Source: 4572-123 sp002084545 (GTDB lineage Bacteria > Desulfobacterota > Desulfobacteria > Desulfobacterales > 4572-123). From it: 64,000 bases of DNA. Position 1 is the stretch's first letter; every line of letters starts with the position of its first letter. The stretch lies in assembly GCA_029939715.1 (NCBI GenBank), contig JAOZSJ010000001.1, positions 48,164 to 112,163 of the forward strand, written 5' to 3'. The position numbers and the translations under genes were made by a program. The notes beneath the pieces were generated by a model. The model was not told the DNA's origin. It worked only from the letters and a program-made list of their open reading frames with translations, and did no database searches. Below are positions 25,805 to 35,187 of the stretch, one piece after another.

Positions 25805-27838
25805 CTACCCCCGATTGCCGGATTTTTTCTGATTCTGCAACCAGGCGGTAGGATTGGTTTCTTTTATGTAAGCGCTGATTCCTTTTATAATCGCATCACA
25901 AAGACGGTTCTGGTATGTTGAACTCCTCAGCCGTTTGCATTCCCTGGAGTTGCTGATAAAAGATGTCTCGATTAATATGGCCGGCATCTGTGCGCCCAGC
26001 AGCACATAGAACGGAGCCTGTTTGACCCCTTTGTTTTTCACATGACTGTAATTCTTCTTCAGATGGCTGCAAAGCGAACTCTGGACATAGCCTGCCAGGC
26101 GGCTCGATTCATTAATCTTGGCATTTTGCATCAAATCATTTAAAATCGACTGCAGATCGCTGATATTTTTTGTCGATGTCGCATTTTCACGTGCGGCCAC
26201 CAGGATAGAGTCGTCATCCGTTGCCAGATTGAGAAAATAAGTTTCAATCCCGTAGGCACGCCGATCTCTCACCGAATTAGTATGGATGGAGATGAAAAGA
26301 TCACCGTTTTTCGTATTTGCAATGGCGGTACGCTCCTCAAGAGTGAGGAATTTGTCGGTACTGCGAGTCAGGATAACTTCACATTTGAGCTGTTCGCGCA
26401 TTTTTGCAGCCAGTTTTTTTGAAATTGCAAGGGCAATATTTTTTTCATGCACTCCCTTATAATATCCTGGTGCGCCATAGTCACGTCCGCCGTGACCTGG
26501 ATCGATGATAACCCGGCGGACCCCCAGGGCAAACTGTTTGGCAAGCGCACTTGGTGCGATCCGTGTTCCGTTCTTATTCTTTAAATCACCGCCTTTTTTG
26601 ACATAGGCAGCATTCCGGTCCATTCCCCACACATCGATCACGATCCGAAATGGATTTTTCAGAGAAAATATTTTATAGGTTTTAAAAGACTTGATATCCA
26701 CCACAACCCTGACCGCATCCTGCGTGTACTGCCCGGCCCGGGCACTGAGCAGCAGGTGATCGTTAATGGGCAGCAGTTTGTTCAGCCCGTCTCCCAGGCG
26801 GCTCCCGCTGAGATCAATATAAAGCCGCTGGGGTTTTCCTATGGAAGGATCCTGCTTAAGGAGCCGGTTGGTAAAAGCCATCTCTTTATCCGCATCCACT
26901 ACAATCCGGGTATAGCTTGGATTACTCCAGAATCGTATGCCGGTAATCTTTGCATGGCCATGGCCCTGGGCAGCAGTGCTTTTGGGCGTCACTGCGGCAC
27001 CGGCAGCCGAATCCCGGATTATCCCGGCAATGGCATCCGGCTTTTTCAGTTCCAAAGTTCCGGGCTTTACTTTCCCTTTTATGATACTGTTCTTCGCTGC
27101 AAGTGCCTTTTCATGGTAAATGCTTTTCGGATAGGTACTGACAATACGTTTAAATTCTGCCAGGGCTTGCTGCTTGTCGGCTTTTCGAAAAGAGAGCCCG
27201 TAAAGCTCCCAATATAACTTCCCGGCCATGTAAAGGCCGGCCGAAGCCCAGGGACCATGTGGATCATGGGCGTACACAGCCTTGAATTTCGCAATACATG
27301 CCAGCCAGTTATCCCTGTGCTTCATCCTGTTAGCCTGGCCAAGCAATCGTTTATAATCCCGCTCGGCCCGTATATATTTTTCCTTGGCACTGATCTGTAC
27401 CGGTTGTTTTGGGACAGTTTTCTTTTTGGAAAATTCGGCAAGGGCCGCAAGAGATCTGGCTTTATACCGGCTTGTGGGAAATCGTTTGACAATCCGTTTG
27501 AAAATATCCAGTGCCTCGGTTTTATCCGATGCCTTGAATGATCGTTGATAGAGTTTTCCATAAAGTACACCGGCCTGATAAAGACCTGCCGCGGCCCAGG
27601 GGCCATGTGGATCCGCACTGTACACCATCTGATATTTGCGTATGCATTTAAGCCAGTTTTCCCTGTATTTCATTTTACGGGGGCTGTGTCGAAGGAGTTT
27701 GTAGCAATCCTCGGCGGCAAAATATAAATTTTTCGGTGTTGATGCCGCAGCCACACTATTTGATCCTGCCGGTAAAAAAATAATCAGCCAGACGACCACC
27801 GCTATCGGCAATCCTTTTTTACATAATCCAGGTTTCAT
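25805..27838 (-). CDS. N-acetylmuramoyl-L-alanine amidase with duplicated TPR-like units and AMIN domain
   Basis: Cleaves the amide bond between MurNAc and the peptide in peptidoglycan, typically during cell separation. 677 aa: a signal peptide (residues about 8-32), two copies of a roughly 100-residue TPR-like unit (about 40-140 and 155-255), an AMIN septum-targeting domain (about 297-405), and a C-terminal Amidase_3 domain (about 437-665). The two units share ENWL/DNWL, DPHGPWA and AGLY. Zinc ligands are seen in IDPGHGG, HEKNIAL and SIHTN; catalytic Glu is in LIETSF. The ATG overlaps the mutS stop codon (ATGA), indicating coupling. The duplicated N-terminal unit is an unusual addition to AmiA/AmiC-type enzymes. 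Confidence 0.93.
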   Translation of the reverse strand: MKPGLCKKGLPIAVVVWLIIFLPAGSNSVAAASTPKNLYFAAEDCYKLLRHSPRKMKYRENWLKCIRKYQMVYSADPHGPWAAAGLYQAGVLYGKLYQRSFKASDKTEALDIFKRIVKRFPTSRYKARSLAALAEFSKKKTVPKQPVQISAKEKYIRAERDYKRLLGQANRMKHRDNWLACIAKFKAVYAHDPHGPWASAGLYMAGKLYWELYGLSFRKADKQQALAEFKRIVSTYPKSIYHEKALAAKNSIIKGKVKPGTLELKKPDAIAGIIRDSAAGAAVTPKSTAAQGHGHAKITGIRFWSNPSYTRIVVDADKEMAFTNRLLKQDPSIGKPQRLYIDLSGSRLGDGLNKLLPINDHLLLSARAGQYTQDAVRVVVDIKSFKTYKIFSLKNPFRIVIDVWGMDRNAAYVKKGGDLKNKNGTRIAPSALAKQFALGVRRVIIDPGHGGRDYGAPGYYKGVHEKNIALAISKKLAAKMREQLKCEVILTRSTDKFLTLEERTAIANTKNGDLFISIHTNSVRDRRAYGIETYFLNLATDDDSILVAARENATSTKNISDLQSILNDLMQNAKINESSRLAGYVQSSLCSHLKKNYSHVKNKGVKQAPFYVLLGAQMPAILIETSFISNSRECKRLRSSTYQNRLCDAIIKGISAYIKETNPTAWLQNQKKSGNRG

Positions 27839-30465
27839 ACAGGTTCCAGCTCTTTTGCTTTCTCATGGAGTTCATTTAAAAAATTCAAGGCATCAACAGG
27901 TGTTGTTTGTGCAATGTCGATCTGCCGCAGCTTTTCGATAAGAACCTGTTCGGGTTTGCGGAACAAGCTCAACTGCACATGTCTTTTCTGCTGCGATTCA
28001 GACTGCCCCGGACCGTTGGAGGAGATACTTGAACCGTGATCATGTTTTTCAATATCGATTAAAATTTTTCTGGCCCGCCGGATCACGAAATCGGGAATAC
28101 CGGCCAGCCTCGCCACCTGAATGCCGTAACTGCGATTAGTGCCGCCGACCACCAGTTTTCTTAAGAAAATAATTTCCTCGCCCCATTCCTTTACCGCGAT
28201 ATTAAAATTTTTAACCCTAACTTTACTGCGGGCCAGCTCCGTCAGTTCATGATAATGTGTTGCAAACAGAGTTTTTACACCTTTGTCCTTAAAATCGTGC
28301 AGATATTCAGCAACGGCCCAGGCAATGCTCAACCCGTCAAATGTACTGGTTCCTCTTCCAATCTCGTCCATAATAACCAGGCTGTTTTCAGTTGCGTTAT
28401 TCAGGATATTGGCGGTTTCCTGCATTTCAACCATGAATGTGCTTTGTCCCTGGCTCAGATTATCCAACGCACCGACCCGGGTAAAAATTCGGTCGGTGAT
28501 GCTCAAAGAGGCCTTTCGCACCGGCACGAAACAGCCCATCTGGGCCATAATCGCCAGGATAGCGACCTGGCGCAGCACAGTTGATTTGCCGGCCATATTG
28601 GGCCCTGTTATAATCAGAATCTGGCTTTGCTCATTATCCATCCGGATCGAATTGGGTACAAAGCGCTCTCCGGTAATCATCTTTTCCACCACCGGATGGC
28701 GGCCATCCTCAATGATAATCTGCCCTTCGGAATTGATATCCGGACGGCGAAAATCGTTGTTCTCGGCAATTTCAGCCAGATTCAAGAAACAATCGATCCG
28801 CGCAATAAACCGGGCAAGCACCTGAACATCTTTATTATTGTTCCGAACCTGCTGCCTGATTTCATTAAAAAGACGATACTCAAGAAGGGCCCGCTGATCT
28901 TCCGCGCCCAGCACTTTTGATTCAAATTGTTTCAACTCATCGGTGATATATCTCTCGGCATTCACCAGGGTCTGCTTGCGAATATAATGCGGCGGAATTT
29001 TTTCCGAATGAATCCGGGACACTTCGATGAAATACCCGAAAACTTTGTTGTACCTGACCTTCAGCGCATTGATACCGGTGGCTTCTTTTTCATTTGCTTC
29101 CAGCCTGGCCAGCCACTCCTTGCCGTTTTGGCTGATGGAAATCAGCTCATCGAGTTCAGCCAGATAGCCGGTTTTAATAATCCCGCCCTCGTTAATGGTG
29201 GGCCGGGCATCCTCCCGAATGGCCCTTTCTATCAAAGATGCCAGTTCATAAAGCGGGGCTGTATCCCCGGCAAAACGATAATAGTCGGATTTCAAACGGT
29301 CAAGTTCGGAAAAAATATCGGGAAGCTTTTCCAAAGACCGCCTCAGGGCAAGCAGGTCCCTGGCATTGGCATGCCCCATGGATATCTTGCTTCCAAGCCG
29401 TTCCAGGTCATATACCGACTTCAATGATTCTCTAAGAGCTTTTCGTACCTCGGGGCTCGCCTTGACCTCTGCCACGGCATCCAGCCGCAGACGGATCTTC
29501 GCCGGATCAAGCAGGGGGTATCGCAGCCACTGTTTAAGCAGCCGGCCGCCCATGGATGTAACGGTTTTATCGAGGATAGAGAGCAAAGTTCCCTTCTTTG
29601 ATCCGTTCCTGATATTTTGTAAAAGTTCCAGATTTCGGCAGGACACCTCGTCGATAAGAAGATAATTATTTAATGAATAAGTTTCGATTCCGCTGAAATG
29701 ATCAATAGCCTTTTTCTGGGTCTCATCCACATAAAAGACCAGTGCTCCGGCCGCACTGATACCGGCCTTTAATTTTTCACACCCGAAGCCTTCAAGACTG
29801 ATGGTTTTAAACTGTTGAATCAGCCTTTCACGTCCCCTATGGGTGTCAAAGGCCCTATCCTCGATAAAAGTGATATATTTATCGGAAATCGCGGATAATA
29901 CGGTTTGGAAAAAGGGATCCTCCCGGCTGGTTTCGGCCAGCAGGATCTCACTGGGTGCAATGCGCAGAACCTCGTCAATGACGGTATTTACATCCGCTGA
30001 CTGAGCCAGGCGAAATGTTCCGGTGGAAATGTCCAGATAGGAGAGACCGATATGGGTATGGTTTTTTGCAAGAGCCAGGACATAATTATTGGACTTTGCG
30101 TCCAGAAATTCGTTTTCAACGATCATTCCAGGCGTGATAACCCGCACCACCTCGCGTTTTACCAGGCCCCTGGCCTCGCTGGGGTCTTCCACCTGATCAC
30201 AGATGGCAACCTTGAAGCCGCGCTCTATCAGACGTGCAATATATCCCTGGACCGCCCGAAAGGGAACACCGCACATGGGAATCGGTGAATTTTCCTTTTT
30301 ATTGCGCGAAGTCAGTGTGATTTCCAGTTCTCCGGATGCTGTCCGGGCATCTTCGAAAAACATTTCATAGAAATCACCCATCCTGTAAAAAAGTAAAGCG
30401 TCCTTGTACTTTTCCTTGATGGATAAGTACTGCTTAAGCATGGGGGTTAATTTAGTATGACTCAT
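27835..30465 (-). CDS. mutS: DNA mismatch repair protein MutS
   Basis: Recognises mismatches and starts repair with MutL. 876 aa. Seen: the mismatch-binding Phe-x-Glu motif in MGDFYEMFFEDA (F32, E34), connector and lever domains, and the ATPase with Walker A GPNMAGKST (about residue 620), Walker B VIMDEIGRGTSTFDG, and the FATHYHEL switch. The C-terminal helix-turn-helix with LNELHEKAKELEPV is intact. It is the first gene of a minus-strand run (mutS, amidase, EamA) and overlaps the amidase by 4 nt. No mutL in this window. Confidence 0.97.
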   Translation of the reverse strand: MSHTKLTPMLKQYLSIKEKYKDALLFYRMGDFYEMFFEDARTASGELEITLTSRNKKENSPIPMCGVPFRAVQGYIARLIERGFKVAICDQVEDPSEARGLVKREVVRVITPGMIVENEFLDAKSNNYVLALAKNHTHIGLSYLDISTGTFRLAQSADVNTVIDEVLRIAPSEILLAETSREDPFFQTVLSAISDKYITFIEDRAFDTHRGRERLIQQFKTISLEGFGCEKLKAGISAAGALVFYVDETQKKAIDHFSGIETYSLNNYLLIDEVSCRNLELLQNIRNGSKKGTLLSILDKTVTSMGGRLLKQWLRYPLLDPAKIRLRLDAVAEVKASPEVRKALRESLKSVYDLERLGSKISMGHANARDLLALRRSLEKLPDIFSELDRLKSDYYRFAGDTAPLYELASLIERAIREDARPTINEGGIIKTGYLAELDELISISQNGKEWLARLEANEKEATGINALKVRYNKVFGYFIEVSRIHSEKIPPHYIRKQTLVNAERYITDELKQFESKVLGAEDQRALLEYRLFNEIRQQVRNNNKDVQVLARFIARIDCFLNLAEIAENNDFRRPDINSEGQIIIEDGRHPVVEKMITGERFVPNSIRMDNEQSQILIITGPNMAGKSTVLRQVAILAIMAQMGCFVPVRKASLSITDRIFTRVGALDNLSQGQSTFMVEMQETANILNNATENSLVIMDEIGRGTSTFDGLSIAWAVAEYLHDFKDKGVKTLFATHYHELTELARSKVRVKNFNIAVKEWGEEIIFLRKLVVGGTNRSYGIQVARLAGIPDFVIRRARKILIDIEKHDHGSSISSNGPGQSESQQKRHVQLSLFRKPEQVLIEKLRQIDIAQTTPVDALNFLNELHEKAKELEPV

Positions 30466-30592
30466 GAATATGGGCTGACCTGATGTGATCCGGAAAACAT
30501 TTCAAACAATCAACAAAGTGCAAACTACTTTCCAGCCTTGATGAAGTATATACAAAATTTACTCATTTCCCGGATTCCCGGGCATCTGAATA

Positions 30593-30973
30593 TTATGCGG
30601 CTCTAGTTTCGGAACCATCGGGTTGATCCGTGTTTTGAGGCCCGGTGTTCTGACTCTCCTGCTTTAAAGTATCCAGTTCCTGTTTAAGAACAGATACCTG
30701 CTGCATGCTTGAAGTAAGCGAGGATTTCAGGTCTTTAATAATTTTACTGGATTTATATTTGCCGAACAGACTGAAAAAATAGGCCACCAGCAGTCCCACT
30801 GCAAAAAATGCAAAAAACAAAATGGCATTAAAAATTTCAGGAGTTTGATAACTGTTAAAGTATAGATTAACGCTGAAACTTTGCCGGGCCATAAAAAATT
30901 CCTTATTCTGAAACATGACCAGGCCGATAAAACCGATTATGATAATCCACAGCGCAATTTTGATCTTTTTCAT
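30593..30973 (-). CDS. LapA-domain (DUF1049-like) membrane protein
   Basis: 126 aa. Two transmembrane helices (about residues 4-22 and 47-69) flank a short periplasmic loop, followed by a cytoplasmic coiled-coil-like tail (KDLKSSLTSSMQQVSVLKQELDTLKQE). This is the layout of the LapA/YciS family, which supports lipopolysaccharide homeostasis in gammaproteobacteria. Here only the architecture is seen. A GGAGAT ribosome site precedes ATG 30973. It is separated from mutS by 127 bp and from the UPF0280 gene by 170 bp; the latter gap holds only a 6-bp hairpin (TCCCGG/CCGGGA, 31093-31107). Confidence 0.75.
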   Translation of the reverse strand: MKKIKIALWIIIIGFIGLVMFQNKEFFMARQSFSVNLYFNSYQTPEIFNAILFFAFFAVGLLVAYFFSLFGKYKSSKIIKDLKSSLTSSMQQVSVLKQELDTLKQESQNTGPQNTDQPDGSETRAA

Positions 30974-31143
30974 TCTTATCTCCTGTATTATCAGATTTTT
31001 ATTTAATAAGCATATAACAGACTGCCGTTGGCGGTAAAAAAACCATGGTCCCTGCCGGTCAGCTTAATAACCGCAGTCTGCATCGCATGTGATCCCGGAA
31101 GCCGGGACTATAATGTTTAATTTACTCCGTTTACGCTTAGAAC

Positions 31144-31767
31144 TCAACTCTTTTTTCCTTGAAACGGAACAAGATCAAGCTCTCCCCACATGCCGATCCG
31201 ATCTTTTTTAATAATTACGATTCCTGAAATACCACTTATTTTATTTCCAAAATCAATGGCATCCTGGATATCGGCTTTTGAATTCACATGATTGCCGATG
31301 GATGTTGCAGCGGCATCCGCCAGCGGGCACGACCCTGCAACAACACATACCGCATCGGCCCTGCCCATGCTCATGGAATGCCCGATGGTGCCCGATGAAG
31401 TACATACGGCCATGGGACGGTCTTTAGAAGCAATTTTAAGCCCGACCCGCATACTCAGGGGAGAATCTCCCGCAAAAATGCCCATCGTTACCGGAGTCTT
31501 AGTTCGAACAAAAACATCTCCCCCGTTTTCGACAATAATTTCATCCGTATATTCCAGCAAACCTTTACCCACCATCTCGGCAATCCCGCCGGCAACAGCC
31601 GCCATGGGGCCGACACCGGCTCTTTGACCGGCGATTGCCATTTTCCTGACAATTATCGGTGCTATATCGCCTGTTTCCAGGGGCGAAAGTGAAGTTAAAA
31701 ACAGCGGATTGCAGTGGATATATTCTTCCAGGTACCCCCGCTGTTCAAGTACTATTTCACGGGCCTG
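31144..31767 (-). CDS. UPF0280 family protein (5' end lost in assembly gap)
   Basis: 207 residues are visible. The reading frame stays open through 31642-31767 and runs into the N run, so the methionine at 31641 is internal. The part between gap and methionine (AREIVLEQRGYLEEYIHCNP, then APIIVRKM) matches the family N-terminal half. Core motifs: AGVGPMAAVAGGIAE, IVENGGDVF, VCTSSGTIGHSMS and DAVCVVAG. The family is related to ApbE-like flavin-transfer folds and is common in methanogens and Desulfobacterota; its function is not established. Roughly 35-40 N-terminal residues should lie in the gap. Confidence 0.88.
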   Translation of the reverse strand, partial: QAREIVLEQRGYLEEYIHCNPLFLTSLSPLETGDIAPIIVRKMAIAGQRAGVGPMAAVAGGIAEMVGKGLLEYTDEIIVENGGDVFVRTKTPVTMGIFAGDSPLSMRVGLKIASKDRPMAVCTSSGTIGHSMSMGRADAVCVVAGSCPLADAAATSIGNHVNSKADIQDAIDFGNKISGISGIVIIKKDRIGMWGELDLVPFQGKKS

Positions 31768-31867
31768 NNNNNNNNNNNNNNNNNNNNNNNNNNNNNNNNN
31801 NNNNNNNNNNNNNNNNNNNNNNNNNNNNNNNNNNNNNNNNNNNNNNNNNNNNNNNNNNNNNNNNNNN
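31768..31867. other. Assembly gap (100 N) cutting two genes
   Basis: Placeholder of 100 N. The flanks are unrelated. A UPF0280 gene lacks its start on the left and a DUF1566 gene lacks all but its signal peptide on the right, so the true missing sequence is probably several hundred bases. Confidence 0.93.
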
Positions 31868-31969
31868 CGTGTCTGTTATGGTACCGTTTTCGTTATCCAC
31901 GAGGTCGGCACCGGCAACACCGCCGGTCATAAGCACCCATAAAAAAATCCCCAGAATCAACTTCAGCAT
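31868..31969 (-). CDS. DUF1566-type secreted protein, N-terminal fragment at gap
   Basis: Only 34 codons are visible before the N run. The ATG at 31969-31967 follows GGAGG (complement of about 31974-31978). A signal peptide (MLKLILGIFLWVLMTGGVAG) is followed by ADLVDNENGTITDT, the usual opening of DUF1566/Lcl_C proteins (DNGTVTDxxTGLMW). It lies 43 bp downstream of another DUF1566 gene, so the two probably form a tandem pair. The function of the domain is not known. Confidence 0.7.
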
Positions 31970-32012
31970 ATTTTCCTCCAAACCGCTGAATTAGCAAAAA
32001 TCAAATACCCGA

Positions 32013-32708
32013 TCAATGGCCGGCACGAACGCCGCGCACATGACAGCGATAGGACTTAAGATAGCAGCCGACTTGGCCATCATCGAAAAACAGGCGCCAA
32101 GCGTGACCTGTATTCTCCACGCGGGTAGTAGACGACCAGTAATAGAACGGCATCGTATGGGGAAACCACTCTGTATCAATAGTCGGGCCCGAAATGAAGA
32201 CACTACTGTTGACCAATGAGGCCAGTTCCTTGATGGTCGGCATCCGCCAGTCTGAATAGCCGCCGAAGACGGCATCATTTAAGGCATTGATAAAATCTTC
32301 GGTATCAGTACCTTCGCCTGGAAGTCCAGCATATCCGCCATTAGTAGTAGAGTCACTATCATACCATGTATAGGTATTGTCCTTGTCGTTAATCAATCCG
32401 TCATCAGTCTTGATCTCCCAGATCAAACCGGTAACATTGTCGCGGGTCATGATCCACTCTCCACCTTGTTGAGTAGCGGTATCCGGCAGTTCAACCCCAT
32501 TTTGTCCCAGTTTTGTATACGACCGGGCAGGCCCGTCATACTGGGCATCCTGACCATGGAACATCTCCCCTGGGCTCGGACAGGGAATTTCAACGCTGTT
32601 ATCGTAGCATTTGGTCTGGCCGGTATCGGGTATTTGTCCGGCCCAGCCAAATACAGGCAAAACAAGCAATAAAACCTGTATCCGGACCATTTTCATCATT
32701 CGTATCAT
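32013..32708 (-). CDS. Secreted DUF1566 (Lcl C-terminal) domain protein
   Basis: 231 aa from ATG 32708, chosen because GAGGTGG lies just upstream and a signal peptide starts here (MIRMMKMVRIQVLLLVLPVFGWA). Further upstream in-frame codons overlap the HD-hydrolase end and lack a ribosome site. Typical DUF1566 motifs: TRDNVTGLIWEIKT, YTWYDSD, GGYSDWRMPTIKELASLVNSS in pieces, and YYWSSTTRVENTGHAWRLFFDDG. The fold is C-type-lectin-like and often found in secreted or surface proteins of marine bacteria. A tandem partner follows but is cut by the assembly gap. Confidence 0.85.
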   Translation of the reverse strand: MIRMMKMVRIQVLLLVLPVFGWAGQIPDTGQTKCYDNSVEIPCPSPGEMFHGQDAQYDGPARSYTKLGQNGVELPDTATQQGGEWIMTRDNVTGLIWEIKTDDGLINDKDNTYTWYDSDSTTNGGYAGLPGEGTDTEDFINALNDAVFGGYSDWRMPTIKELASLVNSSVFISGPTIDTEWFPHTMPFYYWSSTTRVENTGHAWRLFFDDGQVGCYLKSYRCHVRGVRAGH

Positions 32709-32749
32709 GGTTACCACCTCGCTGTTCTGTCCATAAAAACTCATAACTT

Positions 32750-33907
32750 TCACATAAACAATTCGGTTTTTAATTCATCCGGGAATTGCTGCAAAAAATA
32801 ATGATCGGTCATTCCCGAAATAAAATCCCTGGTTATTTCCGCGGGATTCCGGGTCGTCCGGTATTCCTCGGACATATTTTCTAAATAATTTAAAAAAATC
32901 ACTGAATTTAATTTTTGCAACCTGATATCCGTCATATATTTTTCAAACAGTATTTCAAACAACTTTTCCACGGTATGATAATGCTTTTTTATTTTCGGAT
33001 TCAGATAGATATGTTCCAGATTAAAGGCCTTCAAACGTCGGAGCGCTTCCGATACTTCCATGCTGAAGGCGACACAGGGCTGCCCAAAACTGTTTTGAAT
33101 GACATCGGTAACCAGGGTATAGACGATGGTACCGTTGGTTCGCCCCAGAAGTTTTGCCGCGTCTTTAGGCAAATCATCTCTTTTAATCATATTCAGCCGA
33201 ATTGCATCCTCAATATCCCGTCCGACATAGCTGATCGTATCGGCCATACGTACAACACATCCCTCCATGGTCATAGGGACAAGGACATATTCTTTGTCCA
33301 GCCTTTTTTGTTCTATCTCTTTATCTAATATATCAAATGTCTTATCTCTTGAAGGTTCAAGTTTTTGATTATGTATTTCACCATCATGACACAAGATACC
33401 ATCCAATGTCTGAAGGCATAGATTCCAGCCTTTTCCCTTACGTTCCACCCATTCTAAAAATTCAACGCTTTGAACACTGTGCGTGAAATACCCGATACCG
33501 TTGTCATGGCAGATTTTGGATAAAAACCCCTCACCGTCATGACCAAAAGGCGAATGCCCGATATCATGCCCCAGTGCAATCGCCTCGATCAGGTCCTCGT
33601 TCAATCCAAGAAACCGGCCGATGGTCCTGGCGATCTTGGACACCAACTGCACATGCAGAACCCTGTGGGTAATATGATCATTGCGAATCAGGTAGAAAAC
33701 CTGAGTTTTATCGATATAGCGCGTATAGGCCAGCGAATGAAGTATTCGGTCCACATCCACCGAAAAATCCTGACGGTAGCCATCCACAAGATCCTTTTCG
33801 ACGATCCTGCGCCTGCCGCTTCGAGTTAATGTTGCCGACGGTGACAGGTTCCGGGCCTCGCGCTGCTCCAAGGTATGCCTGATTGTTTTAAGCGAGATCG
33901 TATCCAT
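32750..33907 (-). CDS. dGTPase-like HD-domain triphosphohydrolase
   Basis: 385 aa. Hydrolyses dNTPs to nucleoside and triphosphate in characterised relatives. Seen: the N-terminal RDFSVDVDRILHSLAYTRYIDKTQVF-like block (here YRQDFSVDVDRILHS), ITHRVLHVQLVSKIART, then the HD metal motif AIALGHDIGHSPFGHDGE (about residue 115), and a later HxxD region with VVRMADTISYVGRDIEDA. These support the Dgt/EF1143 family rather than a cyclic-di-GMP HD-GYP domain. The exact nucleotide preference is unknown. It lies 11 bp downstream of a small PLDc_N-type gene. Confidence 0.88.
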   Translation of the reverse strand: MDTISLKTIRHTLEQREARNLSPSATLTRSGRRRIVEKDLVDGYRQDFSVDVDRILHSLAYTRYIDKTQVFYLIRNDHITHRVLHVQLVSKIARTIGRFLGLNEDLIEAIALGHDIGHSPFGHDGEGFLSKICHDNGIGYFTHSVQSVEFLEWVERKGKGWNLCLQTLDGILCHDGEIHNQKLEPSRDKTFDILDKEIEQKRLDKEYVLVPMTMEGCVVRMADTISYVGRDIEDAIRLNMIKRDDLPKDAAKLLGRTNGTIVYTLVTDVIQNSFGQPCVAFSMEVSEALRRLKAFNLEHIYLNPKIKKHYHTVEKLFEILFEKYMTDIRLQKLNSVIFLNYLENMSEEYRTTRNPAEITRDFISGMTDHYFLQQFPDELKTELFM

Positions 33908-33918
33908 TGTATGTCACC

Positions 33919-34122
33919 CTACTCAACCTTTCGCCCTTTTCTGAATCCAAAAATAAGATAAACGATAAAGCCGACAAACGGAATTGCCGCAATCCCCATC
34001 CAAAGGGCTTTTCGCCCCATGGAGCCAAAATCCTTGCCTGCGGCGTTTACTGTCGCCCAGATAGTCAAAACAATAAACGGAACACACATCCCCACAAAGA
34101 TAAGCGCGGTATTCATATCCAT
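33919..34122 (-). CDS. Small PLDc_N-type membrane protein
   Basis: 67 aa from ATG 34122, with AAGGA 6 nt upstream. Two hydrophobic helices (about residues 5-25 and 40-58) and a basic tail (GFRKGRKVE) resemble the stand-alone phospholipase-D-N-terminal (PLDc_N) family. Its start overlaps the stop of the upstream transglycosylase gene, indicating translational coupling. The function is unknown. Confidence 0.7.
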   Translation of the reverse strand: MDMNTALIFVGMCVPFIVLTIWATVNAAGKDFGSMGRKALWMGIAAIPFVGFIVYLIFGFRKGRKVE

Positions 34123-34124
34123 TT

Positions 34125-35012
34125 TCAATCCTTCAGAAGGTTCGCTATTTTCAGAATAGTCTTAGCATAGGGATCGCTGTGGTTGTATTTACGAATCACT
34201 TTAAAGGCTTTTGTTTCGTCAATACCCGGGTGCCAGCCATAATGTTTCAGATAACTTGCCGCGCTGGCAATTGCATCGGCGTGCTCAAAAAGATCGATGG
34301 CTTTATCATCGTTCCCGTCTTTTGCATAAAGAAAAATATTACTTGGCATAAACTGGCAAATTCCCATGGCTCCGGCATATGATCCATGTATGGCCGCCGG
34401 ATCGAGCCTCTCCCGGTCGGCATATGTAAGCAGTGCCTTGAGTTCCCGGTAGGCCCAGGCAGATCGCCGGTCTGCTTTTTTTTCGAACTTTTGACGGGTA
34501 ATACGCCGATTTGAAGGAATTTTTTCCCACAACGCGTTTCTCAGCCCCTGATCTGTCAGAGCCGCCATGGTAGACAACGTACTCAAAATTTGACTTCGGC
34601 CCAGATAGGTGCCCAATTTGGTTTCAACCAGCAGTATGGCCGTAATTATTTCCGGATCAACTCCATATTGTTTTTCAGCATTTTCAAGATCACTTCGGTA
34701 ATCCAGCATATATTTTCTGGCTTTTGCGATCAATCGGCTGCCGGTGAATTTATCATAATCCAGACGGACTTCACTGTGGACGAAAAATAGAGCGACTGTC
34801 CGGGCATCAAAAAAAACATCGGAACGTCCATACAGTGCATTGAGCCTTTCCTGATCAAACCCGTCTTTGACAAGTCTTTGCTGCAGAGAATCAAACTTTT
34901 TACCGGAACTGTCGGCACAGATGTCCATAGCGCCGGGAAAAAAAATCAGGGCAAATAAAATAGCGGCTGTAAATGCGAAACCACGCATCGCAACTGTTTT
35001 AGAATACAACAT
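34125..35012 (-). CDS. mltB: MltB-family lytic murein transglycosylase
   Basis: Cleaves the glycan strand of peptidoglycan to form 1,6-anhydro-MurNAc ends in the periplasm. 295 aa: a signal peptide (MRGFAFTAAILFALIFFPGAM, residues about 9-29; no convincing lipobox), and the catalytic Glu in LLVETKLGTYLG (ExxxG of SLT/MltB folds, about residue 130). Later motifs are SYAGAMGICQFMPSNI and NHSDPYAKTILKIA. It lacks the C-terminal peptidoglycan-binding domain found in some relatives. It is divergent from radA, with 175 bp between the genes. Confidence 0.92.
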   Translation of the reverse strand: MLYSKTVAMRGFAFTAAILFALIFFPGAMDICADSSGKKFDSLQQRLVKDGFDQERLNALYGRSDVFFDARTVALFFVHSEVRLDYDKFTGSRLIAKARKYMLDYRSDLENAEKQYGVDPEIITAILLVETKLGTYLGRSQILSTLSTMAALTDQGLRNALWEKIPSNRRITRQKFEKKADRRSAWAYRELKALLTYADRERLDPAAIHGSYAGAMGICQFMPSNIFLYAKDGNDDKAIDLFEHADAIASAASYLKHYGWHPGIDETKAFKVIRKYNHSDPYAKTILKIANLLKD

Positions 35013-35187
35013 AATGATTTAATCCCTTCTTTTTCTTTGCAAACTTTGAGGCTTTACGTGGCAAAAAATTACGCCAGACGGTCTCTATTTCATACTGCTT
35101 TGCTTGATCCTTGTAAAATGGCATGCTATACAGTGAATTGTCAATTAATAACGTTTATAATCCGTATTCAAAACGAGACAGATCGAT

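Noticed and set aside
31093..31107. TCCCGG/CCGGGA hairpin near the UPF0280 3' end
   Set aside because: Six-bp stem with no T run on either side; too weak to call a terminator.
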